Assembly (NCBI GenBank): GCA_016719385.1
Contig: JADJZA010000001.1
Location: 1,054,001-1,118,000, forward strand
Length of the DNA: 64,000 nucleotides
Direction: 5' to 3'
DNA from: Candidatus Microthrix subdominans
Lineage (GTDB): Bacteria; Actinomycetota; Acidimicrobiia; Acidimicrobiales; Microtrichaceae
Shown here: one piece after another, positions 7,265 through 13,769 of the stretch
Position numbering within the stretch: position 1 is the stretch's first letter
Layout of the letters: every line of letters begins with the position of its first letter
Notes under the pieces: generated by a model
Database searches by the model: none
Told to the model about the DNA's origin: nothing
What the model saw: the letters and a program-made list of their open reading frames with translations, nothing else
Position numbers and translations under genes: made by a program

Positions 7265-8158
7265 TCATCGCTGAAAAATGATACCGCAAAGTTCACATGC
7301 CGATACCACTGAGTCGACTTTAGCAACATCGCTTTCTGGTAGGGCTTCAGCTATGCGGGATTTGAACCATCCCAAGCCCTCTCGCTGGATGATCGACAGC
7401 ACGGCATTTCTTTCGACCTTGGTGATCAGTGTCTCGATCGACTCGGTTTCTACCTTTCCCAACGTTAGGGGAGTATCAAAGATGACCGGCGAGCAACATG
7501 GGTAAGCATTTCCATCGTGGTGAAGGATCAGTTCAAACCCGGGGCACCGGTAGCTTGACTCCGTGATCGGCTCCCGCTCAAACTCAGAGTCTGGCAAGTC
7601 GCGTGCGGCCCCGGCTGGAACGATAGGGAAACGAGTGATGGGGACGCAATAGGCGGCAGTCCCGAGGTTCTCGATAATTTTGAAAGAGTCGCGGGTCCGG
7701 CTTACTGCCATGTTGAGAATCACCGGGATGTGGCTGGCCTTCGACGCGTTGAGAGCATTCTTTATTGTGTCCAACGGTACGTCGTCGGCATGGAACTCAT
7801 CATAGCTAATGGTCAGGGAGTCAAGACCTGCCTGTCCTAGCTTGTCGAACATCTCACTTGCAGTTGCTGGGGTTCTTGCCCAGTACGCATTACTAACACA
7901 GGTTACGCGCTTCCCGGCCTTCGAGACGGTTCGGATGATGTCTAGCGCAAGATTGACTCGCAACAGCGGTTCGCCACCAGTGAGCCCTACCTCTATCACG
8001 TCTGGATGATTGACGGCATCGTCAACAATACGCCAGATGGTTTCCTCGTTGAGGCGGCTCTTGGCCCGTGGTGAGCTAGAGACGCAGCAGTGTGCGCATT
8101 CCGCATTGCAACGGGCGTCGAAGTTGAGCCCGATGCTCTGCTTTGGTCGGTTAGTCAC
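7265..8158 (-). CDS. epeE: Radical SAM peptide epimerase (EpeE/YydG-like)
   Basis: About 297 residues. The cluster-binding motif CNAECAHC (CX3CX2C) follows SIGLNFDAR near the N-terminus. GGEPLL and LTISYDEFH follow. The C-terminal part has RCPGFELILHHDGNAYPCCSP and a CELCG end, which could carry an auxiliary iron-sulfur cluster. From memory, B. subtilis YydG has the same short N-terminus, ISYDEYH and HCPGYD...HHDG...YPCCSP. It converts L-Val and L-Ile to D-residues in YydF using a Cys H-atom donor; the CC pair is a candidate here (inference). GTG at 8158 (GGAG 5 bases upstream) fits the family N-terminus better than the in-frame GTG at 8242, which has no ribosome site. Confidence 0.92.
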   Translation of the reverse strand: MTNRPKQSIGLNFDARCNAECAHCCVSSSPRAKSRLNEETIWRIVDDAVNHPDVIEVGLTGGEPLLRVNLALDIIRTVSKAGKRVTCVSNAYWARTPATASEMFDKLGQAGLDSLTISYDEFHADDVPLDTIKNALNASKASHIPVILNMAVSRTRDSFKIIENLGTAAYCVPITRFPIVPAGAARDLPDSEFEREPITESSYRCPGFELILHHDGNAYPCCSPVIFDTPLTLGKVETESIETLITKVERNAVLSIIQREGLGWFKSRIAEALPESDVAKVDSVVSACELCGIIFQR

Positions 8159-8260
8159 GGGGGCTCCAGTGATAGGCGTGTTATTGGTGGCAAACGACTG
8201 AGATGAGGCACCCCTTCGCCCAGACAGTCGTGTGCTTAACACTTCTTGAAGTTGGCCGGA

Positions 8261-8419
8261 CTAGCCGGAACCGGCAATCCAATTGCCCTTCTTCTTGATG
8301 AAGTACCACAGGTCGTCGACGATTGCCAGCTCAGCAACGTCTTCGTCCATTTCAAACTCAGCCAAGAGCGAGCCCTTCTCGGGCGTCTTGACGGAGGAGG
8401 CAATGGTGAGATCGTTCAT
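8261..8419 (-). CDS. epeX: Epipeptide precursor (EpeX/YydF-like), 52 aa
   Basis: A 52-residue peptide starting MNDLTIASSV, with an acidic helical leader and a C-terminus DDLWYFIKKKGNWIAGSG. The start at 8419 is fixed by an almost ideal ribosome site, AAGGGAGGTGAT, 3 bases before the ATG. From memory, B. subtilis EpeX ends NDLWYFVKSKENRWILGSGH, with D-Val36 and D-allo-Ile44. Alignment gives a 15-residue core from Trp38 to Gly52 and predicts Ile41 and Ile48 as epimerised positions. The core is two residues shorter, lacking the Arg before the second Trp and the final His. It precedes the epimerase gene. Mature product predicted to be a membrane-active peptide. Confidence 0.93.
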   Translation of the reverse strand: MNDLTIASSVKTPEKGSLLAEFEMDEDVAELAIVDDLWYFIKKKGNWIAGSG

Positions 8420-8479
8420 ATTATCACCTCCCTTCTTGGAGGGATTCTGCTCTGTGCGAGGGGTGCCCCACGGATGAGC

Positions 8480-8508
8480 AGCGTAATTCACGCCTTGTTC
8501 GAACGCAA
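8480..8508 (-). promoter_or_regulatory. Candidate promoter of the epipeptide operon
   Basis: On the minus strand TTGCGT (8508-8503) is followed, after exactly 17 bases, by TACGCT (8485-8480). These match the -35 and the TANNNT -10 forms of actinobacterial sigma-70-type promoters. A transcript would start near 8473, leaving a 50-base leader before the precursor ATG. The match is modest and untested. Confidence 0.3.
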
Positions 8509-8778
8509 GCGATTTTCCCAGCAAATTCGTACACAGTGCCGTCCTTGCAGCCCGAAATAGAGCCTTTGCCTGGGCACGGTGCGGGGGAATTCCTAAGGCG
8601 ATCTGCTCGAATGGTCCGCCGCGGCAGCTGTAGTGGGCTCGACATGTCCACTCGTTAGCTCTGGCCCGGTCATTATTCTCCCGCCAGCGGTCCATTGCAA
8701 GGCACAATGTTTCGGCTCGTGCGGTTCCGCGGATCGAGCTTCCCGAAAGGCTGTAAGGAAGCGCCACCTGGGTTCAGT
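8509..8778. other. Gene-free gap upstream of the epipeptide promoter
   Basis: Open frames occur here on both strands, but none has a ribosome site, a recognisable motif or plausible codon use. The frame continuous with the precursor upstream of its ATG looks like chance. I see nothing coding. The sequence separates the peptide operon from the decayed sensor fragment. Confidence 0.4.
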
Positions 8779-9069
8779 AGGCGGCAGGTAGCCGACATTT
8801 ACTCCGCCTCTTTCTGGGCTACCTGGCTCGACAACGAGGAGATCCCTCGGGAGATCTACCCCGAAATGCGCGAGCAAGCCATCCGAGCCGACGGGCGCTG
8901 GCACGACGCAACCTGTTCTCCGCCACCGTCCGCTTGGGTGCAACACCGTCCCCTGCGCCAGCATCGCCGCTTCGTCTTCGCTGCTGACCGCTACATCTGC
9001 CGCGCCGCCATAGTCGCCAACGGCAACTTGCCCACAAAGCGTCGCCCTGAAGTTCGACGAAGGAGTTAG
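8779..9069 (+). pseudogene. Decayed fragment of the sensor-like gene found at 13.77-14.92 kb
   Basis: The frame contains REIYPEMREQAIRADGRWHD, which matches SEIYTDIREQAVGASERWHD in the gene at 13.77 kb. Further on, RRFVFAADRY matches RRFVCLSDRDEY. Between these two matches the similarity moves to another frame (NLFSATVR against FFTVTVR), so at least two frame changes have occurred. The N-terminal membrane part and everything after about residue 100 are missing. This is therefore a remnant of a second copy, perhaps left by element recombination. Confidence 0.6.
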
Positions 9070-9334
9070 GGGGGTTTGCTATCACGTCCGTAACCCCGAT
9101 GTGAAGTACCCATGCCCCGGAATTGTCGTCGCGCTCCACGCCGGTGGACTCGACGAGGTCCCAACAGGTCGTGAGGTCCTCAAATACCGCTCGGGCTGCG
9201 TCATCGGAGCACGATGTAGCCTGGATGGTGTCGGCGAACGCCGAGACTGGGATCGGTTCAGGCGGGAAACCGCCGCAACTACCTGACACGAGAACGAGCA
9301 GTGCCACCAACAAGACCAGGTGAGAGTTCTTCAC
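8819..9334 (-). CDS. Truncated, possibly chimeric lipoprotein
   Basis: GTG at 9334 starts a signal peptide, KNSHLVLLVALLVLVSGSC, with lipobox VSGSC, followed by a short Cys-containing mature part (SCSDDAARAVFEDLTTCWDLV) that is plausibly real to about position 9070. Beyond that the frame is antisense to the decayed sensor fragment and becomes Arg/Gly-rich, so the original C-terminus was probably lost at a junction near 9070. Ribosome site weak. Function unknown. Confidence 0.4.
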   Translation of the reverse strand: MKNSHLVLLVALLVLVSGSCGGFPPEPIPVSAFADTIQATSCSDDAARAVFEDLTTCWDLVESTGVERDDNSGAWVLHIGVTDVIANPPNSFVELQGDALWASCRWRLWRRGRCSGQQRRRSGDAGAGDGVAPKRTVAENRLRRASARRLGWLARAFRGRSPEGSPRCRAR

Positions 9335-9689
9335 GGCCTGTGACTCTAGTGGCCTCGCGGCAGCGCGCATACGTAGTTCGCGGTTGCCGAGTGGCGATTC
9401 TTGTGGCTGTTGGGACTGGCTATGGCGCAAGGGCACGAATCGGTTGAGTGGACTAGCGGACGACGCTGAACGTCTGCGCAGAGCCGAGGGACTGGAGTCG
9501 GACGATCCGCCATGGATCGTCCAGTGGCTGCGGGATCTGATCACTCGTGCTGGCTGGCGTACCCACAAGCGTTGCACGGAGGGCGGGGCAATGCTTGTGG
9601 TCCCTGAGCTGAATGGATGAACAACAAGAGCAGGATCCGATAGCCCCCCTACCCGCGGCGCTTGACGTTGCAGCGGTAACTCCCTGGAA
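9335..9689. other. Gap without a supported gene
   Basis: Short frames exist on both strands (for example one containing DDPPWIVQWLRDLITRAGW on plus), but none has a start signal or recognisable domain. The stretch between the truncated lipoprotein and the SOS box appears to be non-coding or remnant sequence. Confidence 0.35.
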
Positions 9690-9703
9690 CGAACGCACGT
9701 TCG
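9690..9703 (+). promoter_or_regulatory. SOS box (LexA operator)
   Basis: CGAACGCACGTTCG matches the Gram-positive/actinobacterial LexA site CGAAC-N4-GTTCG, including the RNRY centre, and lies inside a longer perfect inverted repeat AACGAACG-CA-CGTTCGTT (9688-9705). An extended -10, TGTTACAAT (TACAAT at 9708-9713), follows immediately, so LexA bound here would block the promoter of the 9721 gene. Confidence 0.7.
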
Positions 9704-9705
9704 TT

Positions 9706-9713
9706 GTTACAAT
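9706..9713 (+). promoter_or_regulatory. Extended -10 element with leaderless start
   Basis: TGTTACAAT carries TACAAT at 9708-9713. Transcription would begin about 7 bases later at 9720-9721, which is the ATG of MSRKSAVVHP. No ribosome site precedes that ATG, so a leaderless mRNA is predicted. Confidence 0.5.
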
Positions 9714-9720
9714 GAACATC

Positions 9721-11001
9721 ATGTCTAGGAAATCAGCCGTCGTCCATCCCGAACCGTCGCCGTACGGCTCTGCCATGGATCTCCCGAGCGTCCAAAAACA
9801 ACTTAAGCTCCTGCAGGGCGGCAAGCTGGTCACGCGGGTCATTGCTCGTGATCAGCGACAGAAGCTCGTCGACCTGGAAGCCGAGCTGCGTCGACTCATG
9901 GGCACCGTCGACCAGTTCTACAATCTGCTGGGCGCCCGCCACTGGGTCTTCACTGACTGCTTCTCCGTCGACGACATCGAGAAGATCCTCGATTCGACCG
10001 ATGACGCGGAAGCTGCTGAGGCCCAGCTGATCGAGCTCCACCGCAACCCCGAAACGACCAAGTTCTGGCTGATGCGGCTCCAAGGTACCGATGGCTTGCG
10101 CCAACGGATGCACCAGATCAAGCGTGCTATGGATCACTACCAAGCTGACCAGTTCGATTCCTGCGTACTCCAACTGATCGCTGTCATGGACGGATTCGTC
10201 AACGACTTCGAGCCTGAGAAGCGACAGGGCCTGGCTGCTCGCGACCCTGAAGAGATGGTCGCTTGGGACAGCGTTGTCGGCCACAGCCTCGGACTGTCCA
10301 ACGCGCTTAAGCCGTTCACCAAGACAATCAAGAAGCGGATCGACAAGGAGGTCCACGACGTCTTCCGTCACGGCATTGTCCATGGTTCGGTTATCAACTT
10401 CGACAACGTCATCGTGGCCTCCAAAGCTTGGAACCTTCTCTTCGCTCTGGATGACTGGGCGAAGGCAACCATCAAGGCTCAGCGTCCAGCCGACCCTGAG
10501 CCGCAGTTGCGAGAGGTGTTTGCTCAGCTGGCCAAGACGCAGCGGCTGAAGCAAGGCACCGAAGCGTGGGAGCCGCAGTCATTCTCTCAATCAGACGCGG
10601 GCTTCAACGAGCACGAGATTGCTGAGCGGACCAGAGATTTCATGAACGCCTGGGAGTCCGGGAACTACGGGATGCTCGCCACATTCCAACGGCGCATGCT
10701 CGTGGCTGGTGATTCACCGGGCGCTCAGGCAGGCCAGATGCGTGACCTGTTCGATTTCTTCCACCTGTCCGAGTACGAGCTTTCGGAGATAGACAACGAA
10801 GCGCCCGTCATCTACAACGTGCACGGGACAGCCACGGTCAACGGGCAGCCAGGAACCTTCAAGTGTCGCTGGATTCTCGAAGAGGATGACGGCACTCCTG
10901 CCCCGCTCAGCGAGACCGCCCAGTGGGGACTGGTGTTCTGCAATCCGACGATCTGGACCCTCCAAGCAGGTCTCTCGCTGACAGGCCCAGGGGATTCATG
11001 A
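9721..11001 (+). CDS. HEPN-like protein under SOS control (about 426 aa)
   Basis: Predicted soluble protein of 426 residues from the leaderless ATG 9721 (longer starts at 9613 or 9712 would lie across the operator). It is helical throughout. Midway it has VFRHGIVHGSVINFDN, an R-x4-H motif followed by a conserved-looking KAWNLLFALDDWA segment. This arrangement resembles HEPN-type RNase domains of AbiV/ApeA-like proteins, where the R-x4-6-H motif is catalytic. Its stop overlaps the start of the next gene (ATGA). With the SOS box, this suggests a DNA-damage-triggered defence or abortive-infection protein. HEPN assignment is by motif only. Confidence 0.55.
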   Translation: MSRKSAVVHPEPSPYGSAMDLPSVQKQLKLLQGGKLVTRVIARDQRQKLVDLEAELRRLMGTVDQFYNLLGARHWVFTDCFSVDDIEKILDSTDDAEAAEAQLIELHRNPETTKFWLMRLQGTDGLRQRMHQIKRAMDHYQADQFDSCVLQLIAVMDGFVNDFEPEKRQGLAARDPEEMVAWDSVVGHSLGLSNALKPFTKTIKKRIDKEVHDVFRHGIVHGSVINFDNVIVASKAWNLLFALDDWAKATIKAQRPADPEPQLREVFAQLAKTQRLKQGTEAWEPQSFSQSDAGFNEHEIAERTRDFMNAWESGNYGMLATFQRRMLVAGDSPGAQAGQMRDLFDFFHLSEYELSEIDNEAPVIYNVHGTATVNGQPGTFKCRWILEEDDGTPAPLSETAQWGLVFCNPTIWTLQAGLSLTGPGDS

Positions 11002-11543
11002 ACCCCTCCGATATCCAGTGGGGAACAGCAGCCGACTGGGCTGCCGCCATCGGAACGATTCTTGCCTTCGGTGCGGCGCTATGGGTTATCAATCGGGAGC
11101 GGGTTGAAAGAAAGCTGGAGGCATTGCGTCGTCGCGAGGAAGATGCGCGGCGACGGCGTGCCCAGGCACAGTCGATCGCAGTCTGGATCGAAGGTGAGCT
11201 GATGCCTGATGGCTCGCAGGAGAACGGTGGCACGATCGTCAAGATCCGAAACGTCAGCGGTTCACCTGTCGACAACTGCGTCGCGCATGTTCTCCATCCG
11301 ATTGGCGGTCCTAATGATGATCCTGAGCATCCCGACCACGCCCGCTGGGAAGTGCACATTGGCACCTTGCCGCCAGGTGAGACGATCAGCGACACAGTGT
11401 CTCGGGACTGGATCAACCCAGAGCTGATTGTCTTCCCTGGACTCGTCGCCCAAGTTGCCTTCACGGATTCGGAGGGAGTGCACTGGATGCGACAGGCCAA
11501 CGGAACCTTGGAGGAACGAGAGTCGCCACCTCGTATGTGTTAG
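10998..11543 (+). CDS. Membrane-anchored protein coupled to the HEPN-like gene (181 aa)
   Basis: Starts MNPSDIQWGT. One membrane helix (about residues 13-30, AAAIGTILAFGAALWVI) is followed by a basic coiled coil (ERKLEALRRREEDARRRRAQ) and a C-terminal beta-rich domain of about 110 residues. The ATG overlaps the stop of the HEPN-like gene, so the two form a coupled pair, probably expressed from the SOS promoter. Function unknown; might tether or gate its partner at the membrane. Confidence 0.6.
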   Translation: MNPSDIQWGTAADWAAAIGTILAFGAALWVINRERVERKLEALRRREEDARRRRAQAQSIAVWIEGELMPDGSQENGGTIVKIRNVSGSPVDNCVAHVLHPIGGPNDDPEHPDHARWEVHIGTLPPGETISDTVSRDWINPELIVFPGLVAQVAFTDSEGVHWMRQANGTLEERESPPRMC

Positions 11544-11677
11544 CGAAATCGGAGAAAGCCAGACCAGCCTGACTACTCGCACGTATCGCATAGAGTGAGG
11601 GAGAGGAGGCTGCTGTGATATCAGCAATGCCGTGCATCAGCTCGCTTGAGCGATCGGCATGTCATCACATCTTCAGG

Positions 11678-13108
11678 TTAACTGCCGTCTACACCTTTCG
11701 ATTGCTTCCTCAGTATCGAGAGGTGCCTGGAAGTGACTTGGAACTCACCTGTCCGTATCCCATCGAGTTCACTTGAGGTGGCGGCCCATGTGCCGGTGAC
11801 GCTCATGCTGTCTGATGGCCGCATCATGATCATGGGTACTTCTGGAAGCGCCGCGGTCTCGTACGGTCGAAGGTCAACAGGGTCAAAGTCAATCTCAACT
11901 GGATAGCTCTGTAGAACCTCGTAGCCAGGCAACCAATCAAAGTTCATGGGCGAAATCGATGCTGTTAGTGCTGAGGGCAAGATCGATCCTCCCAGATTGA
12001 GTTTGAAGTCTCGTGGACCCCACGATCGTGGTGGCTTGGGAAGATCCACTAGGTCGACGTCAGGCGGAACGGCGACTACTGCGTCGGTGAATTCCACACG
12101 GATCGCCAGACCCTTGATATTGCGGTCAGAAGGGTTCGACAACTCCAGCTGAAAGCTTGAGGACCAATTGGATTCTTGGTTGGCGATGATTGCGTAGGGG
12201 AGTACCCGAATACACTCATCCAAATATTCTGTCACCTCGCGGCGGTACTTCTCTGGGGTTCGATCCTCTGGCCGCTTTGACCAGGCCTCCTCCATCATTC
12301 GGGTAGCCAGGGTTTTGGCTCTGTTGGCTGCTTCTTCGCTACTCGCGTCGCTCTCGGGTTCCTTGATCGATGCACGTAAGGCATCAAGGTCAATGGTCTT
12401 GCGTTCCTCGTCTGCCACTTGACCTCGACGCTGCGCGGCGGCTTCCCATTGCTCAAGTGGTTGCAAGAGGATCGCCTCTTGCTTCGTGCGCCAGTGATCC
12501 GACGAGACCTGACTCAAGTCCACCGATTCCAGCGCCTCTCCGATTGCTAACACAGTGATCTCGCTGAGATTCTTACGGCCCGACAACAAGCGTTCTTGGA
12601 GCACCCGCAGCTCTGCCGAGTTTGCCTGCCGCGTCTGGCCCGAACGCCGCAGATAGACCTGACCGTTGGTGCTGGTTCCGAGCTGCTTCCTCATCGTGTG
12701 GATTGGATCACCATCTCGTGGGGGTGCCACCGTGATGACCAGAATCGAATGATCTGTACCTGGATAGGTCAACCAGGTTGGTTTCCACAACGGCCCGTCG
12801 TCGCCGACGTAGGGACCAATCTTGTTGGTGAGATCGGCAGGATCCAAGGGATCATCGATCCCATAGACACTGCCGGGCTCCACTCCGACTACGAAGTGTC
12901 CGTAGCCGTCGTAGAACCGTCCAGCCTTGCTGGGGTCTCGATTCGCGAAGCCCAGAATGTTCGTCACTATGGGAAGCAGCCCATCACCCTTGAAGACCAG
13001 TGCTGACTTCCACTCCAGGGCGTACGACTCGTTGTTGGCATCCGTCTCGTACACATGCTGAATGAGGCTTAGGAGGTCGGATTCACTTGGAAAGTGGCCT
13101 GTATCCAT
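11678..13108 (-). CDS. AlbA_2 / Schlafen-type domain protein (476 aa)
   Basis: The N-terminal 180 residues fit the AlbA_2 (Schlafen AlbA_2, formerly divergent AAA-4) domain: YALEWKSALVFK, ILGFANRDP, GYGHFVVGVE, then GQVYLRRSGQTRQAN. A helical linker with EE/RR-rich coiled segments follows (about residues 210-290), and then a beta-rich C-terminal half without a recognised family. AlbA_2 proteins occur in mobile and defence contexts, some acting on nucleic acids. ATG 13108 lacks a ribosome site. A -10-like TATCCT (13122-13117) lies 8 bases upstream, so the mRNA may be leaderless. Confidence 0.75.
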   Translation of the reverse strand: MDTGHFPSESDLLSLIQHVYETDANNESYALEWKSALVFKGDGLLPIVTNILGFANRDPSKAGRFYDGYGHFVVGVEPGSVYGIDDPLDPADLTNKIGPYVGDDGPLWKPTWLTYPGTDHSILVITVAPPRDGDPIHTMRKQLGTSTNGQVYLRRSGQTRQANSAELRVLQERLLSGRKNLSEITVLAIGEALESVDLSQVSSDHWRTKQEAILLQPLEQWEAAAQRRGQVADEERKTIDLDALRASIKEPESDASSEEAANRAKTLATRMMEEAWSKRPEDRTPEKYRREVTEYLDECIRVLPYAIIANQESNWSSSFQLELSNPSDRNIKGLAIRVEFTDAVVAVPPDVDLVDLPKPPRSWGPRDFKLNLGGSILPSALTASISPMNFDWLPGYEVLQSYPVEIDFDPVDLRPYETAALPEVPMIMMRPSDSMSVTGTWAATSSELDGIRTGEFQVTSRHLSILRKQSKGVDGS

Positions 13109-13257
13109 GGCTCAGTAGGATAGGGCGTACGAAAGCGGACTGTTTCCCAAAGGGCTTGCCTCTGGCAAACAGGTGCTTGGCTTTCGCCGCAACCTTCAGC
13201 ACCTCCGTATCGCGTCGTAGTCGCTCATCAGCGCGCCCGCTACTGGCGGGGGTAGCC

Positions 13258-13491
13258 CTACGCTCCAAGGCGATCGACCGTCACCCGCACCAACTCATCC
13301 GGCCTCACTCCCAACGCCTCCGCCAACATCCACAGCGTCCTCATGCTCGGACTGTTCTTGCCTCGCTCAATCAGCGAGATGTACGTCCGATGCCGCCCAC
13401 AGGCAAACGACAGCTCCTCCTGGGACATCCCCTTGGCCTCGCGCAGCTGACGCACCACTTGCCCGAACGCTGCCTCCAGCTCGTCTGCCAC
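13258..13491 (-). CDS. XRE-family transcriptional regulator (77 aa)
   Basis: A compact HTH_3/XRE domain: FGQVVRQLREAKGMSQEELS, then FACGRHRTYISLIERGKNSP and MRTLWMLAEALGVRPDEL, the usual five-helix Cro/C1 pattern. GTG at 13491 gives the normal domain length. Frames reaching 13590 lack a ribosome site and contain no extra motif. It diverges from the leader/sensor transcript beginning near 13544 and may control it and itself. Confidence 0.8.
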   Translation of the reverse strand: MADELEAAFGQVVRQLREAKGMSQEELSFACGRHRTYISLIERGKNSPSMRTLWMLAEALGVRPDELVRVTVDRLGA

Positions 13492-13508
13492 CCGCCCATC
13501 GTCGGGCC

Positions 13509-13537
13509 GTGCAGAACATCTATCTACAGCATATAGT
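13509..13537 (+). promoter_or_regulatory. Candidate promoter for the 13.59-kb leader transcript
   Basis: GTGCAG (13509-13514) and TATAGT (13532-13537) are 17 bases apart in an unusually AT-rich patch. A start near 13544 would precede the leader peptide and hairpin. The -35 match is weak. Confidence 0.3.
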
Positions 13538-13575
13538 CTGCAAGGGCGCCGATCGACCGATCGGCACTCCAGCAG

Positions 13576-13612
13576 AAGGAGGTGAGCCATGATCGGAGGA
13601 GGCGACGGCTAG
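13576..13612 (+). promoter_or_regulatory. Leader peptide MIGGGDG with perfect Shine-Dalgarno
   Basis: AAGGAGGTGA (13576-13585) is fully complementary to the 16S 3' end and sits 3 bases before ATG 13589. The frame is only seven codons (Met-Ile-Gly-Gly-Gly-Asp-Gly) and then TAG. Such a strong site on a tiny frame, followed 80 bases later by a terminator hairpin, is the layout of a translation-coupled attenuator. Inferred, not proven. Confidence 0.4.
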
Positions 13613-13690
13613 ACCAGCCGCAGATCCCAGTCTCTACACCGACCAGCCCGGCAGCACCGCTGTCCCGATGGTCGGTCCGAGACAACCACG

Positions 13691-13740
13691 AAGGCTCCAG
13701 GACCACTCAACGGTGGACCCCTGGAGCCTTCTGCATTTTT
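13691..13740 (+). terminator. Rho-independent terminator or attenuator hairpin
   Basis: Arms AAGGCTCCAGG (13691-13701) and CCTGGAGCCTT (13720-13730) are perfectly complementary over 11 bases with an 18-base loop, followed by CTGCATTTTT (13731-13740). This is the clearest U-tract terminator in the accessory region. No plus-strand gene longer than the seven-codon leader lies between it and 11543, so it probably attenuates transcription into the gene at 13770. Confidence 0.65.
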
Positions 13741-13750
13741 CACAATCTTT

Positions 13751-13758
13751 GGTACAAT
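13751..13758 (+). promoter_or_regulatory. Extended -10 promoter just before the sensor gene
   Basis: TTGGTACAAT places TACAAT at 13753-13758 with an extended TGG. A transcript would begin around 13765, five bases before ATG 13770, so this gene too may be near-leaderless. The same TACAAT hexamer is used at the SOS-box gene. Confidence 0.4.
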
Positions 13759-13769
13759 GAAGTACAGCA

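Noticed and set aside
8420..8767. Treating the precursor as a 168-aa protein with an upstream extension
   Set aside because: A near-ideal ribosome site lies just before ATG 8419 and the upstream residues are unlike any RiPP leader.
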